Assembly (NCBI GenBank): GCA_002315765.1
Contig: DCIE01000076.1
Coordinates: 1-64,000, forward strand
Origin: Ruminococcaceae bacterium UBA1734
Lineage (GTDB): Bacteria > Bacillota > Clostridia > Oscillospirales > Acutalibacteraceae
Direction of reading: 5' to 3'
Length of the DNA: 64,000 bases
Part shown: positions 18,930 to 27,336 of the stretch, piece by piece
Numbering within the stretch: the stretch's first letter is position 1
How the letters are laid out: every line of letters starts with the position of its first letter
Translations under genes and position numbers: made by a program
Notes under the pieces: model-generated
Seen by the model: the letters and a program-made list of their open reading frames with translations, nothing else
The model's database searches: none
What the model was told of the DNA's origin: nothing

Positions 18930-20348
18930 ATGATGAGTTTAAAAGAGACAAAAAAACTTGAAACAAATAAGTATAGCCTTGAAATTACCGTTGACGGCGA
19001 AAAATTCCGTGAGGCAATTAAACAGGCTTATAAGAAAAACGGAAAGAAAATCAATGTTCCGGGATTTAGAAAAGGTAAAGCTCCACTTCATATGATTGAA
19101 ACATATTACGGTGTTGAAGTATTTTATGAAGATGCGATGAATCTTATTTATAACGATGTAGTTGAAGAGGCAATTAAAGAATCAGGTCTTAAGACCATTG
19201 AAGATAAGATGGATTTTGAACTTGTTTCAATTTCTAAAGAAGACGGCGTTGATTTCAAGGTTTCGGTTACTACATATCCTGAAATCGAAATCGGTGATTA
19301 TAAGGGCTTAAAGGCTGAAAAACCTGCTGTTGAGGTTAAGGCTGCCGAGGTAAACGCTGAGTTAAACGCAATGGCTGAAAGAAATTCCCGTATGGTTTCA
19401 GTTGAAGGAAGAGCCGCTAAGAAGGGCGATACAGTTGTAATTGATTACGAAGGTTTCACCGATGGCAAAGCTTTTGACGGCGGAAAGGCAGAAGGTCAAC
19501 CCTTAGAACTTGGTTCTAACACCTTCATTCCGGGCTTTGAAGACCAAATTATCGGTAAGAATATTGATGATGCTTTTGATATTAATGTTACTTTCCCTGA
19601 GGATTACGGTTCAGCTGACCTTGCAGGTAAAGAAGCGGTATTTAAGATTAAGCTTCACGAGATTAAGGTTAAAGAGTTACCATCAATTGATGACGAATTT
19701 GCAAAGGATGTCAGCGAATTTGATACATTAAAAGAATTAAAGGCTGACCTTAAGAAAAAAGCACTTGAGAGAAAGAACAAGGCTGCTGACGAAGCAGTAG
19801 AGAACGAACTTGTTCAGCAAATTGTTGACAGTATTAAGGGTGATATTCCTGAGGCAATGTTTGAAAATCGCTTGAATGCCTGTGTTGAGGACTTTGCTTA
19901 CCGTTTACAGTCTCAAGGTATGAATCTTGACCTTTATCTTAAATATACCAACAGTACAGTTGAGGACTTCAGAAATACTTTCCGTCCGCAGGCTGAGATG
20001 CAGGTTAAGTACCGTTTAGCTCTCGAAAAGATTGTTGAACTTGAAAAGATTACTGCTGACGAAGAAACAATCAATAAACACTTCCAAGAGTTGGCAGACC
20101 AGTACGGTGTTGAGGTTGATAAGGTTAAGGCTGCTATTCCTCAAGCTGAGATTGAAAAGGATATTGCAGTTGGTAAGGCTATTGATTTAGTAAAAGCAAA
20201 TGCAGTTATTACAGAAAAAACTGCTGAGGAAAAGAAAGAAACCGAAAAGAAACCTGCTGCCAAGAAGACAACAACCGCAAAAAAGACGACCGGTGAGAAG
20301 AAAACTACTACAGCAAAGAAAACCACAACAAAAAAGACCGAAAAATAA
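18930..20348 (+). CDS. tig: Trigger factor, ribosome-associated chaperone/prolyl isomerase
   Basis: Trigger factor meets nascent chains at the ribosome exit tunnel. The ribosome-binding signature VPGFRKGKAP is near residue 40, the FKBP-type isomerase domain (KGDTVVIDYEGF) at about 155-235, and the helical arms follow to about residue 430. The last 40 residues are an unusual repetitive tail of AKKTTT-type units rich in lysine and threonine, beyond the conserved domains. The start has GGAGG seven bases upstream; the next codon is also ATG. It lies upstream of clpP and clpX, as in many Firmicutes, but a terminator separates them. Confidence 0.95.
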   Translation: MMSLKETKKLETNKYSLEITVDGEKFREAIKQAYKKNGKKINVPGFRKGKAPLHMIETYYGVEVFYEDAMNLIYNDVVEEAIKESGLKTIEDKMDFELVSISKEDGVDFKVSVTTYPEIEIGDYKGLKAEKPAVEVKAAEVNAELNAMAERNSRMVSVEGRAAKKGDTVVIDYEGFTDGKAFDGGKAEGQPLELGSNTFIPGFEDQIIGKNIDDAFDINVTFPEDYGSADLAGKEAVFKIKLHEIKVKELPSIDDEFAKDVSEFDTLKELKADLKKKALERKNKAADEAVENELVQQIVDSIKGDIPEAMFENRLNACVEDFAYRLQSQGMNLDLYLKYTNSTVEDFRNTFRPQAEMQVKYRLALEKIVELEKITADEETINKHFQELADQYGVEVDKVKAAIPQAEIEKDIAVGKAIDLVKANAVITEKTAEEKKETEKKPAAKKTTTAKKTTGEKKTTTAKKTTTKKTEK

Positions 20349-20391
20349 TTGATTAAAATTTAAGTTATCGGTCAATAATTCAGTATAACAG

Positions 20392-20429
20392 GCCGAGATA
20401 AAGTAATGCTTTGTTTCGGCTTTGTATTT
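20392..20429 (+). terminator. Rho-independent terminator after tig
   Basis: A 12-base-pair hairpin (20392-20403 with 20409-20420, one G-T and one T-G pair, loop TAATG) is followed by TTTGTATTT. It sits between tig and clpP, so it separates them or acts as a read-through attenuator. No strong promoter is visible between it and clpP. Confidence 0.65.
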
Positions 20430-20448
20430 AATTTCGGAGGTTTTAATT

Positions 20449-21036
20449 ATGGATATGAGTTTAGTACCTTATGTAATTGAACAAACAAGCAGGGGAGAGC
20501 GTTCTTATGACATTTTTTCCCGTTTGTTAAATGACCGAATCATTATGTTAAATGACCAGGTTGACAATGCTTCGGCAAGTGTTATTATTGCTCAAATGCT
20601 TTATCTTGAAGGACAGGACCCGGATAAAGACATTAGTTTTTATATTAACAGCCCCGGCGGTTCTGTTTCCGCAGGTATGGCAATTTATGACACTATGCAA
20701 TATATTAAATGTGATGTTTCAACCATTTGTTTGGGTATGGCTGCAAGTATGGGTGCGTTCCTTTTAGCGGCCGGTGCAAAGGGCAAGAGATTTGCTCTTC
20801 CTAACAGTGAAATTATGATTCACCAACCGCTTGGTTCTGCAGAAGGTCAGGCAACTGATATTTTAATTCATGCAAACCACATTAAAAAAATTCGCAGTAC
20901 AATCAATGAAATTTTGGCTGATGAAACCGGTAAGCCGTTGGAAATCATTGAGAGAGATACCGACAGAGATAATTTTATGTCAGCGCAGGAAGCCGCTGAT
21001 TACGGTCTTATTGATAAGGTAATTACAAAGAGATAA
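20449..21036 (+). CDS. clpP: ATP-dependent Clp protease proteolytic subunit
   Basis: ClpP forms the tetradecameric serine protease barrel fed by ClpX or ClpC. The catalytic serine sits in [14 protein letters not shown] (Ser about residue 97), the histidine in [12 protein letters not shown] (about 122) and the aspartate in [10 protein letters not shown] (about 171). Length is 195 residues, normal for the family. The start ATG has CGGAGG upstream; an ATG 27 bases earlier has no binding site. clpX follows after 13 bases. Confidence 0.97.
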   Translation: MDMSLVPYVIEQTSRGERSYDIFSRLLNDRIIMLNDQVDNASASVIIAQMLYLEGQDPDKDISFYINSPGGSVSAGMAIYDTMQYIKCDVSTICLGMAASMGAFLLAAGAKGKRFALPNSEIMIHQPLGSAEGQATDILIHANHIKKIRSTINEILADETGKPLEIIERDTDRDNFMSAQEAADYGLIDKVITKR

Positions 21037-21049
21037 GGAGTTTTTCGAT

Positions 21050-22270
21050 TTGAAAAACGATAATAAGGAAATTCGCTGCTCGTTTTGCGGCAAAACTCAA
21101 GATGAAGTTACAAGGCTTGTTGAAGGCCCAGGTGTTTATATTTGTGATAATTGCATAGATTTTTGCTCTACATTGCTTTATGATGATGAAAAAATGGTGG
21201 GCAAATCTAAAAAGAAGTCAAAGAATGATGATTTTGTTCTTCCTAAGCCGGTTGAAATTAAAAGTCAGCTTGATGAGTATGTAATCGGTCAGGAGGATGC
21301 CAAAAAAACCCTTTCCGTGGCTGTTTACAATCATTATAAACGCATTAATAATAAGACCGATGTTGAGCTTAATAAAAGTAATGTTTTACTTTTAGGTCCT
21401 ACCGGTGTGGGAAAAACATTGTTAGCACAAACTCTCGCAAAGATTTTGAATGTTCCCATCGCCATTACCGATGCCACTACTTTAACCGAGGCAGGTTATG
21501 TAGGAGAAGATGTGGAAAACATTTTGTTAAGGCTTATTCAGGCTGCGGATTTTGATATTGAAAAAGCGGAACACGGAATTATTTATGTTGATGAGATTGA
21601 TAAAATCGCAAGGAAGTCTGAAAATTCATCTATTACCCGTGATGTTAGCGGTGAAGGTGTTCAACAGGCACTTCTTAAGATTTTAGAAGGTACTGTTTCC
21701 AATGTTCCTCCCCAGGGTGGTAGAAAGCATCCGCAACAGGAATTCATACAAATTGACACTACCAATATATTGTTTATTTGCGCAGGTGCTTTTGACGGTA
21801 TTGAAAAGGTTATCGAACGCAGAATAGGCGGCAGTAGTCTTGGATTCGGTGCCGATGTTAAATCGCCAAAAAGCATAGAGGCGCAGTCTTTATGTGAAAC
21901 TGCAACCCATCAAGACTTGGTAAAATTCGGTATGATACCCGAACTTGTAGGCAGACTTCCGGTTATTACCTCGTTAAAGGGTATGGACAAAGAAACCTTG
22001 GTTAAAATAATGACCGAGCCTAAAAATTCAATAATAAAACAATATGTTTCTTTATTTGCTATGGATAATGTTGAACTCGAATTTCAAACCGATGCTCTTG
22101 AAAAAATTGCCGATTTGACAATTGAAAGAAAAACGGGTGCAAGAGGTTTGCGTTCTATCATTGAGGGAGTTTTACAAGATTTAATGTTTGAAATTCCTTC
22201 CAAAGAAAATGTAAAGAAAATAATTATTACCGCGCAAACCGTAGAGAACGGCAATGCGATAATAGAATGA
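21050..22270 (+). CDS. clpX: ATP-dependent Clp protease ATP-binding subunit ClpX
   Basis: ClpX unfolds tagged substrates and threads them into ClpP. The N-terminal zinc-binding domain has CSFCGK and CDNCIDFC (residues about 9-38). The AAA+ module has Walker A GPTGVGKT (about 118), Walker B IIYVDEID (about 180), the pore loop GYVGED and the ClpP-docking IGF-type loop, which here reads LGFGADVK (about 263). The enzyme has 406 residues and starts at TTG with AAGGAG upstream. It is co-transcribed with clpP and ends at a strong terminator. Confidence 0.97.
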   Translation: MKNDNKEIRCSFCGKTQDEVTRLVEGPGVYICDNCIDFCSTLLYDDEKMVGKSKKKSKNDDFVLPKPVEIKSQLDEYVIGQEDAKKTLSVAVYNHYKRINNKTDVELNKSNVLLLGPTGVGKTLLAQTLAKILNVPIAITDATTLTEAGYVGEDVENILLRLIQAADFDIEKAEHGIIYVDEIDKIARKSENSSITRDVSGEGVQQALLKILEGTVSNVPPQGGRKHPQQEFIQIDTTNILFICAGAFDGIEKVIERRIGGSSLGFGADVKSPKSIEAQSLCETATHQDLVKFGMIPELVGRLPVITSLKGMDKETLVKIMTEPKNSIIKQYVSLFAMDNVELEFQTDALEKIADLTIERKTGARGLRSIIEGVLQDLMFEIPSKENVKKIIITAQTVENGNAIIE

Positions 22271-22276
22271 TTTTTT

Positions 22277-22307
22277 CACTCTCCGTTTTTCGGAGGGTGT
22301 TTTTTTC
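22277..22307 (+). terminator. Rho-independent terminator after clpX
   Basis: A nine-base-pair stem (CACTCTCCG with CGGAGGGTG, one T-G pair) closes a T5 loop and is followed by seven T residues, immediately after the clpX stop codon. Confidence 0.88.
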
Positions 22308-22336
22308 TTGTTATTAACAAAAGAATATGTTATAAT
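22308..22336 (+). promoter_or_regulatory. Promoter of the two-component system
   Basis: TTGTTA (22308-22313) and TATAAT (22331-22336) are separated by 17 bases, and TG precedes the -10 by one base. The -35 begins right at the end of the clpX terminator T-run. Confidence 0.65.
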
Positions 22337-22361
22337 AACAAAAGAAAAGGGGATGAGTATT

Positions 22362-23675
22362 TTGTCTATTACTATTGCAGAGTTTAATATTTTTGTTGAC
22401 GCATTAACGATTTTTATTGAAATACTTATCGGATTTTCCATTGTTATTGATAAGAATTTGTCTAAATCAACACGATATTTTTCTTTATCTTTGATTACAG
22501 GTTCTCTTTATTGCATAGTTGATATTATATTTCAAAGAATTAACGGCAATATATATTATATCGCACTTAATTATTATTTGTCTTTTTTAGAATTTGTGCT
22601 TGATTATTTAATGATTTTTTTGGTTTCCGGGTATTTGTTTGAATTAACCGGAATTTCAAAAAAATTCAAATACAGCCTAATGAATATATATGTAATTATT
22701 GGTATAGTTTGGGTGTTAGTTTTTGGAATTTTGCTGAAATACGGTTATGTATTTTATGTTGACAGCGGTTATTATGTTCGTAGTGATTACTGGTTGTATT
22801 CGGTTCTTTATCCGCTGATAATTATGGTATTTGACTGTGTGGTTATTTTGTTTAATAAATCCGAGAGTAAGGTCAGAGTTTCTTTTGCTTTGTTTTGTTT
22901 CGTGCCGACATTAGGAGTAATACTGTCCTATTATACCATTGGTTTTTCCTCAATTTCCTTGCTGATTATTATTTCAACCTTGTTTTTTTACATTAATATT
23001 TATGTAGATAAATCAAAAGAACTTTATGCGAATACTCTTGAATTACAAGAAGGACAGGTACAATTAATGATTTCCCAAATTCAGCCTCATTTCTTGTATA
23101 ATTGTATTACATCTTGTATTGCTCTTTGCAGAATAGACCCTTCAAAGGCTGCGGTAATGATGTCTAATTTCGGTAAATATCTTCGTGTTAATTTGGATGT
23201 TTTCAAACAAAAAAAGCCGATAACCTTTGCCGAAGAGCTTGACCATATCAAGGTTTATCTTGAACTTGAAACAGTTAGATTTGAAGATAAATTATCGGTT
23301 GAATACGAAATAAAATGCACGGATTTTTATGTTCCTGTTTTGTCAATTCAGCCAATTGTTGAAAATGCCGTAAAGCATGGAATATCTGCTTTTCAAGATG
23401 GAGGTCTACTGAAAATATCTTCCTTTGACGATGAAAATAATTACTATATCAGCATTGTGGATAACGGTGTTGGTTTCGATGTAGATGCCAAACCTGACGA
23501 TAGTAGGACCCATATCGGAATAGAAAATGTTAAAAAGAGGCTTGAACTTATAGTTAAAGCAGAAATGAAAATAGAGTCATACCCGGGAAGCGGGACAACT
23601 GTATTAATTAAATTGCCGAAATGCGAAAATACTTTGAGAGGAAAAACAGAATATGAATATAGCGGTAGCAGATGA
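22362..23675 (+). CDS. LytS/AgrC-type sensor histidine kinase
   Basis: The first 210 residues hold about six or seven membrane segments with no recognisable ligand domain. A short linker leads to a His_kinase (PF06580-type) domain with QIQPHFLYN (His near residue 243) and a C-terminal ATPase with VENAVKHGI (N box), DNGVGFD (G1) and PGSGTTV. This is the LytS/YehU architecture without a GAF domain. The TTG at 22362 lies nine bases after GGGG, whereas the ATG nine bases upstream abuts it, so TTG is preferred at 437 residues. It overlaps the response regulator by 23 bases, so the two are coupled. The stimulus is unknown. Confidence 0.88.
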   Translation: MSITIAEFNIFVDALTIFIEILIGFSIVIDKNLSKSTRYFSLSLITGSLYCIVDIIFQRINGNIYYIALNYYLSFLEFVLDYLMIFLVSGYLFELTGISKKFKYSLMNIYVIIGIVWVLVFGILLKYGYVFYVDSGYYVRSDYWLYSVLYPLIIMVFDCVVILFNKSESKVRVSFALFCFVPTLGVILSYYTIGFSSISLLIIISTLFFYINIYVDKSKELYANTLELQEGQVQLMISQIQPHFLYNCITSCIALCRIDPSKAAVMMSNFGKYLRVNLDVFKQKKPITFAEELDHIKVYLELETVRFEDKLSVEYEIKCTDFYVPVLSIQPIVENAVKHGISAFQDGGLLKISSFDDENNYYISIVDNGVGFDVDAKPDDSRTHIGIENVKKRLELIVKAEMKIESYPGSGTTVLIKLPKCENTLRGKTEYEYSGSR

Positions 23676-24435
23676 CGAAAAATTAATTCTTTGCGAAATG
23701 GTTTATATCGTTAATGAAGCAATTCCCGATTCAAAAATAGATGCCTTCGGAGACTCGGAGAAGTTGCTGGAGTCTGCAAAAAAGAAAAATTACGATATAG
23801 CTTTTTTAGACATCCAAATGCCGAAAATAACCGGCGTTGAACTTGCAAAAAAACTCAAGGAGATTAACCCTAAAATTAATATTATTTTTGTAACAAGTTA
23901 TTCCGAATATACAAATGAAGCTATCAGATTACATGCAAGTGGTTATTTGAAAAAACCCGTTACTGTTGAAGAAATTAAAAACGAATTGGATAATTTGCTT
24001 TATCCCGTTGCTGATAATCAAAAGCAAATATATGTCCAAACATTTGGTAATTTTTGTGTGTTTGTCGACGGAAAACCTGTTCATTTTCAAAGGGATAGGG
24101 AAGCCGAGTTGTTAGCATATTTGGTTGATAGGAGAGGTGCCGCTATTTCAAGAAAAGAAATTGCGTCAATTCTTTTTGAAGAAGGCGACTTTTCCCGCAG
24201 TCAGCAAATTTATTTAAGCCTTATAGCTCATGATTTGCTTGAGGATTTGGAAAAAAGCGGTGCTGAGGGAATTTTTGTTAAACGCGCCGGAATGTATTAT
24301 GTGGATACATCGAAATTTTCCTGCGACTCTTATGACTTTTTATCAGGAAACGCAAACGGGAAAAAGTCCTTTTCGGGGGAGTATTTAGAACAGTATTCTT
24401 GGGCCGAGTATTTAAAGGATAAATTTTATTCTTAA
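23653..24435 (+). CDS. Response regulator with receiver and SARP-like winged-helix output
   Basis: The receiver domain (residues 1-118) has the acidic pair DDE, the phosphoacceptor FLDIQMP (Asp53), the conserved Thr/Ser VTSYSE and Lys in LKKP. The output domain (about 130-230) is not the LytTR domain usual for partners of LytS-type kinases. It resembles the OmpR/SARP-type winged helix (VQTFGNFCVFVDGKPV, then LLAYLVDRRGAAISRKEIASILF). That start, with GNF..F..G.P, is typical of BTAD/SARP activators. It probably controls genes elsewhere, and possibly glnA 129 bases downstream. Confidence 0.82.
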   Translation: MNIAVADDEKLILCEMVYIVNEAIPDSKIDAFGDSEKLLESAKKKNYDIAFLDIQMPKITGVELAKKLKEINPKINIIFVTSYSEYTNEAIRLHASGYLKKPVTVEEIKNELDNLLYPVADNQKQIYVQTFGNFCVFVDGKPVHFQRDREAELLAYLVDRRGAAISRKEIASILFEEGDFSRSQQIYLSLIAHDLLEDLEKSGAEGIFVKRAGMYYVDTSKFSCDSYDFLSGNANGKKSFSGEYLEQYSWAEYLKDKFYS

Positions 24436-24442
24436 TAACCGC

Positions 24443-24538
24443 TTGACAAAAGAAACATATAATGATAAACTGTTTTCAGTGAGCAATGGCGTTCATTTGA
24501 AGGGGGTTACTGTGTCCTTTTCAAATGAATGCTTTTTT
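24443..24538 (+). promoter_or_regulatory. glnA leader: promoter plus terminator/anti-terminator switch
   Basis: TTGACA (24443-24448) pairs with a weak -10 TAAACT after 17 bases; a perfect TATAAT (24458-24463) without a good -35 is the alternative. Downstream, 24489-24505 and 24516-24532 form a 17-base-pair hairpin followed by six T residues: an intrinsic terminator ahead of glnA. Overlapping its left arm is a competing hairpin, 24478-24484 with 24491-24497, whose hexaloop AATGGC has A at position 1 and G at position 4. Those are the bases recognised by ANTAR proteins, and an ANTAR gene lies just behind glnA. The usual second hexaloop hairpin upstream is not clear. Confidence 0.65.
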
Positions 24539-24564
24539 AATTAATCAGAGAAGGGAAGTTTACA

Positions 24565-25770
24565 ATGGAATACTCTTTTGATGAAGTGGTTCAATATGTC
24601 GAGGAAGAAGATGTCAAATTTATAAAAATGGCATTTTGCGATGTGTTGGGACAGCAAAAAAACATTTCTATTATGTCCGGCGAACTAATGAGAGCTTTCA
24701 AATCCGGAGTTCCCATAGACGGCTCGGCAATTTACGGCTTTGATACCGATGTTCATTCGGATTTGTTTTTGTTTCCTGACCCGTCAACACTTTCAGTTTT
24801 GCCTTGGAGACCGGAGCATGGAAAAGTTGTGAGAATGTTTTGTAATATTAAAAAGCCTGACGGAACCCCGTTTGAGTGCGATTTGAGATATTTTTTACAA
24901 CAAGCGGAAAAAAAGGCCGAGGAAAAGGGAATAAAATTCTTTTTCGGTTCTGAAATGGAATTCTATTTGTTTAAAAGAGATGAATTAGGAAATCCTACAA
25001 AAATTCCTTATGATAATGCGGGTTATATGGATGTTGCTCCTGATGATAAAGGCGAGAATGTAAGACGGGAAATTTGTCTTACTCTTGAACAAATGGGGAT
25101 TTTGCCCGAAAGCTCACATCATGAAGAGGGACCCGGGCAAAATGAAATTGATTTCAGATACAATTCTCCTTTAAAAGCCGCTGATGATGCAATAACTTTT
25201 AAAAATGTTGTAAATACAATTGCTTCAAGGAACGGTTTATATGCTGATTTTTCTCCAAAGCCCATTAAAGATTGTTCCGGAAACGGTATGCATATTAACA
25301 TTTCGGCAAAGTCGGCTGATAACAGGGAAATTATGAAAAATGTTATTGCCGGTATTCTTTGCCATATTTCTGAGATAACTTTATTTCTTAATACCAAAGA
25401 AGAGTCATACAATAGGTTTGGCGCTTATAAAGCTCCGAAATATATTTCGTGGTCGGCGGAAAACCGTTCGCAGTTGGTTAGAATTCCTGCGGCTGTCGGA
25501 GAAAACAAACGCGCTGAATTAAGGTCGCCGGACCCTATGTGCAATCCTTATATAGCTTATGCTATGATAATAATGGCCGGTTTAGACGGTATAAATAAAA
25601 ATATGGAGTTATCAATGCCTGTTGATGTAAATCTTTATGATATTGATGACGAAATGAAAAAGAGTTTAAAACTGTTACCGGACTCTTTATCTAAAGCAAA
25701 AGAAATTGCCGAAAGCAGTAGTTTTATCGCTGAAAATATGCCAAATAAAATATTAAAAACATATTTATAA
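24565..25770 (+). CDS. glnA: Glutamine synthetase type I (short form)
   Basis: The enzyme condenses glutamate and ammonia to glutamine using ATP. The beta-grasp domain is at residues about 14-95 and the catalytic domain from about 100. Key motifs are FGSEMEFYLF (metal-binding Glu), EGPGQNEIDF, GNGMHINIS (ammonia/ATP site) and NRSQLVRIPA with RAELRSPDP (substrate arginines). At 401 residues it is about 40 shorter than Bacillus GlnA, and the loss is mostly C-terminal; no adenylylation-type region is visible. It is controlled by the leader terminator described above. A second, unrelated glutamine synthetase (type III) lies at 46657-48753. Confidence 0.92.
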   Translation: MEYSFDEVVQYVEEEDVKFIKMAFCDVLGQQKNISIMSGELMRAFKSGVPIDGSAIYGFDTDVHSDLFLFPDPSTLSVLPWRPEHGKVVRMFCNIKKPDGTPFECDLRYFLQQAEKKAEEKGIKFFFGSEMEFYLFKRDELGNPTKIPYDNAGYMDVAPDDKGENVRREICLTLEQMGILPESSHHEEGPGQNEIDFRYNSPLKAADDAITFKNVVNTIASRNGLYADFSPKPIKDCSGNGMHINISAKSADNREIMKNVIAGILCHISEITLFLNTKEESYNRFGAYKAPKYISWSAENRSQLVRIPAAVGENKRAELRSPDPMCNPYIAYAMIIMAGLDGINKNMELSMPVDVNLYDIDDEMKKSLKLLPDSLSKAKEIAESSSFIAENMPNKILKTYL

Positions 25771-25796
25771 TTTTATAATAAAAGGGAGGGGTATTG

Positions 25797-26384
25797 ATGA
25801 ATTTGGAAAAAATCGAATATAGCGTTTTGATTGTTTCTAATTCGGAAAAGTTTAATGATAATATTTCTCCCGTATTAAAAGAAAAAGGCGTTTTTTTAAA
25901 AACCGTTGTCGGCGATGGGTCAACAGCCAGAAGAAAAATTTTAGAGGATAATTTTGATTTTATAATAATAAATTCACCCCTTAAAGATGAATTCGGTACA
26001 AAGTTAGCTTTGGATATTAGTGCCAAAAGCAATGTTGGTATTTTACTGTTAGTGAAAGCAGAGCATTTTACCGAAATCAACAGTAGACTTTCGCAGTTGG
26101 GAGTTATGGTATTATCTAAGCCCACAACAACCTTAATTGTAAATCAGTCGATATCTCTACTTTGTGCTATGCGGCAAAGAATAAAGCGTATGGAACAAAA
26201 AAATGCTACTTTAGAGGAAAAAATGGAGGAAATAAGAATTGTAAATCGGGCAAAGTGGATTCTTATTGATTTTCAAAATATGGACGAAAATACAGCGCAT
26301 AGATTTATTGAAAAAACCGCTATGGATTTATGCAAAACAAAAAGGGAAGTAGCAAAAGAAATTATAGATAAATTCAGTGTATAA
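25797..26384 (+). CDS. ANTAR-domain response regulator (RNA-binding antiterminator)
   Basis: The 195-residue protein has an N-terminal receiver-like domain (about 1-120) in which the usual phosphoacceptor position reads FIIINSPL, so Asp is missing and phosphorylation is doubtful. A coiled-coil linker (about 125-150) is followed by a C-terminal ANTAR three-helix domain (about 145-195; AKWILIDFQNMDENTAHRFI then REVAKEII). ANTAR proteins bind hexaloop RNA hairpins and prevent leader termination. The obvious target is the glnA leader 1.3 kb upstream, so a nitrogen-responsive loop is inferred. Start: GGGAGGGG lies six bases before the ATG. Confidence 0.88.
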   Translation: MNLEKIEYSVLIVSNSEKFNDNISPVLKEKGVFLKTVVGDGSTARRKILEDNFDFIIINSPLKDEFGTKLALDISAKSNVGILLLVKAEHFTEINSRLSQLGVMVLSKPTTTLIVNQSISLLCAMRQRIKRMEQKNATLEEKMEEIRIVNRAKWILIDFQNMDENTAHRFIEKTAMDLCKTKREVAKEIIDKFSV

Positions 26385-26407
26385 AAACGGGCTGTAAAAA
26401 ACAGCTC

Positions 26408-26451
26408 AAAAAATCCGAGATTCACGATAAAATGTGAGTCTCGGATTTTAT
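26408..26451. terminator. Bidirectional terminator between convergent genes
   Basis: Positions 26410-26425 and 26434-26449 form a 16-base-pair stem with a single T-G pair and an eight-base loop. T-rich sequence follows on the plus strand (TTTTATCTCTAT), and T6 follows on the minus strand. It serves both the ANTAR gene and the convergent lipoprotein gene. The stem core TCCGAGATTC recurs in the hairpin behind glnN (48776-48809). Confidence 0.8.
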
Positions 26452-26549
26452 CTCTATATATCTGAAAATTCAAGTAGCGAAAAATAAATATTTTCAAAGG
26501 GGGGTGAATTTTGGGTGCAACTAACCAAAACGGCAGAGATTTAGGGCGG

Positions 26550-27335
26550 TTAATCAAAATGATAACATATATTTCCTTTTCCATATTGATTTTGCCAATC
26601 ATAATAGCAAGTTCCGTTATGACCATCACCAATTAATTTACCACAAAACTCACAGTATATCGAATAGTCTTTTTTTACATCATATTTAGGACAAGAACTA
26701 TCGCCTGGACATGTCCACGAGCCACAGTAAGCGCAGTTTCTTTTGCATGTGCTCGTATCATCTGACCAATATTTAGTTATACAAGTTGTACCATCGCTCA
26801 TTTCTTCAGTTTCAGTTGCCACCAACACTTTATGCGCACTATCCGTTACTTTGAATTTAACACCGGTAGGTGTTACATCATACACATATGAATTAGTTTC
26901 AGCACTGCTTGTATTTTTCTTATTGGTTGTTGAACTACTATCACTCTTTTTTGAGCTACTTGTTTTAGATGACGTAGACTTACTTGTAGATGACGTGGTT
27001 TTTTTTGAAGAATTATCACCATTTGACTTTACACTGCTTGTTTTAGATGTTGCAGATTTGCTTGCAGTTGAAACAGACGATGTTTTTTCATCTTTATCTG
27101 ATGTGCTGCTAACCGTTGATTCATTAACATCTTTTTTCTTTTCTACTTCATTTTCATCATTACCTTTCACATTTTCTGCTTTTTCTTCTGTAATTTGCGA
27201 TTCTGTGCTTGTAGAAGAGGTATTAGACGCTTTGGTTTTTTTCTTACACCCAGCTAAACCAAGAACGATGCAAAAGACAACGACGAATGAGGTAACGATA
27301 ATCATTATCGCTTTTTTGTTCATTTTAATTTTCAT
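26550..27335 (-). CDS. Ser/Thr-rich lipoprotein with Cys-rich, zinc-ribbon-like C-terminal domain
   Basis: The 261-residue protein starts with a lysine-rich N region, a hydrophobic core and lipobox LAGC (Cys30), so it should be membrane-anchored outside the cell. Residues about 35-155 are a low-complexity linker of Ser, Thr, Lys and acidic residues. The last 85 residues hold about ten cysteines, including CAYCG and CEFCGK knuckles that look like two zinc ribbons; this is uncommon for an exported lipoprotein. No function is recognised. Metal binding, redox or surface attachment are possibilities only. The ATG is 12 bases after AAAGGA, buried in leader RNA copy C; an ATG directly abutting that site is less likely. 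Confidence 0.78.
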   Translation of the reverse strand: MKIKMNKKAIMIIVTSFVVVFCIVLGLAGCKKKTKASNTSSTSTESQITEEKAENVKGNDENEVEKKKDVNESTVSSTSDKDEKTSSVSTASKSATSKTSSVKSNGDNSSKKTTSSTSKSTSSKTSSSKKSDSSSTTNKKNTSSAETNSYVYDVTPTGVKFKVTDSAHKVLVATETEEMSDGTTCITKYWSDDTSTCKRNCAYCGSWTCPGDSSCPKYDVKKDYSIYCEFCGKLIGDGHNGTCYYDWQNQYGKGNICYHFD

Positions 27336-27336
27336 A

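Noticed and set aside
20141..20375. Minus-strand Val/Phe-rich ORFs at the end of tig
   Set aside because: They are antisense to the lysine/threonine repeat tail and have no start signals.
24443..24463. TTGACA and TATAAT upstream of glnA read as one promoter
   Set aside because: Only nine bases separate them, too few for a sigma-A promoter; each must pair with another, weaker element.
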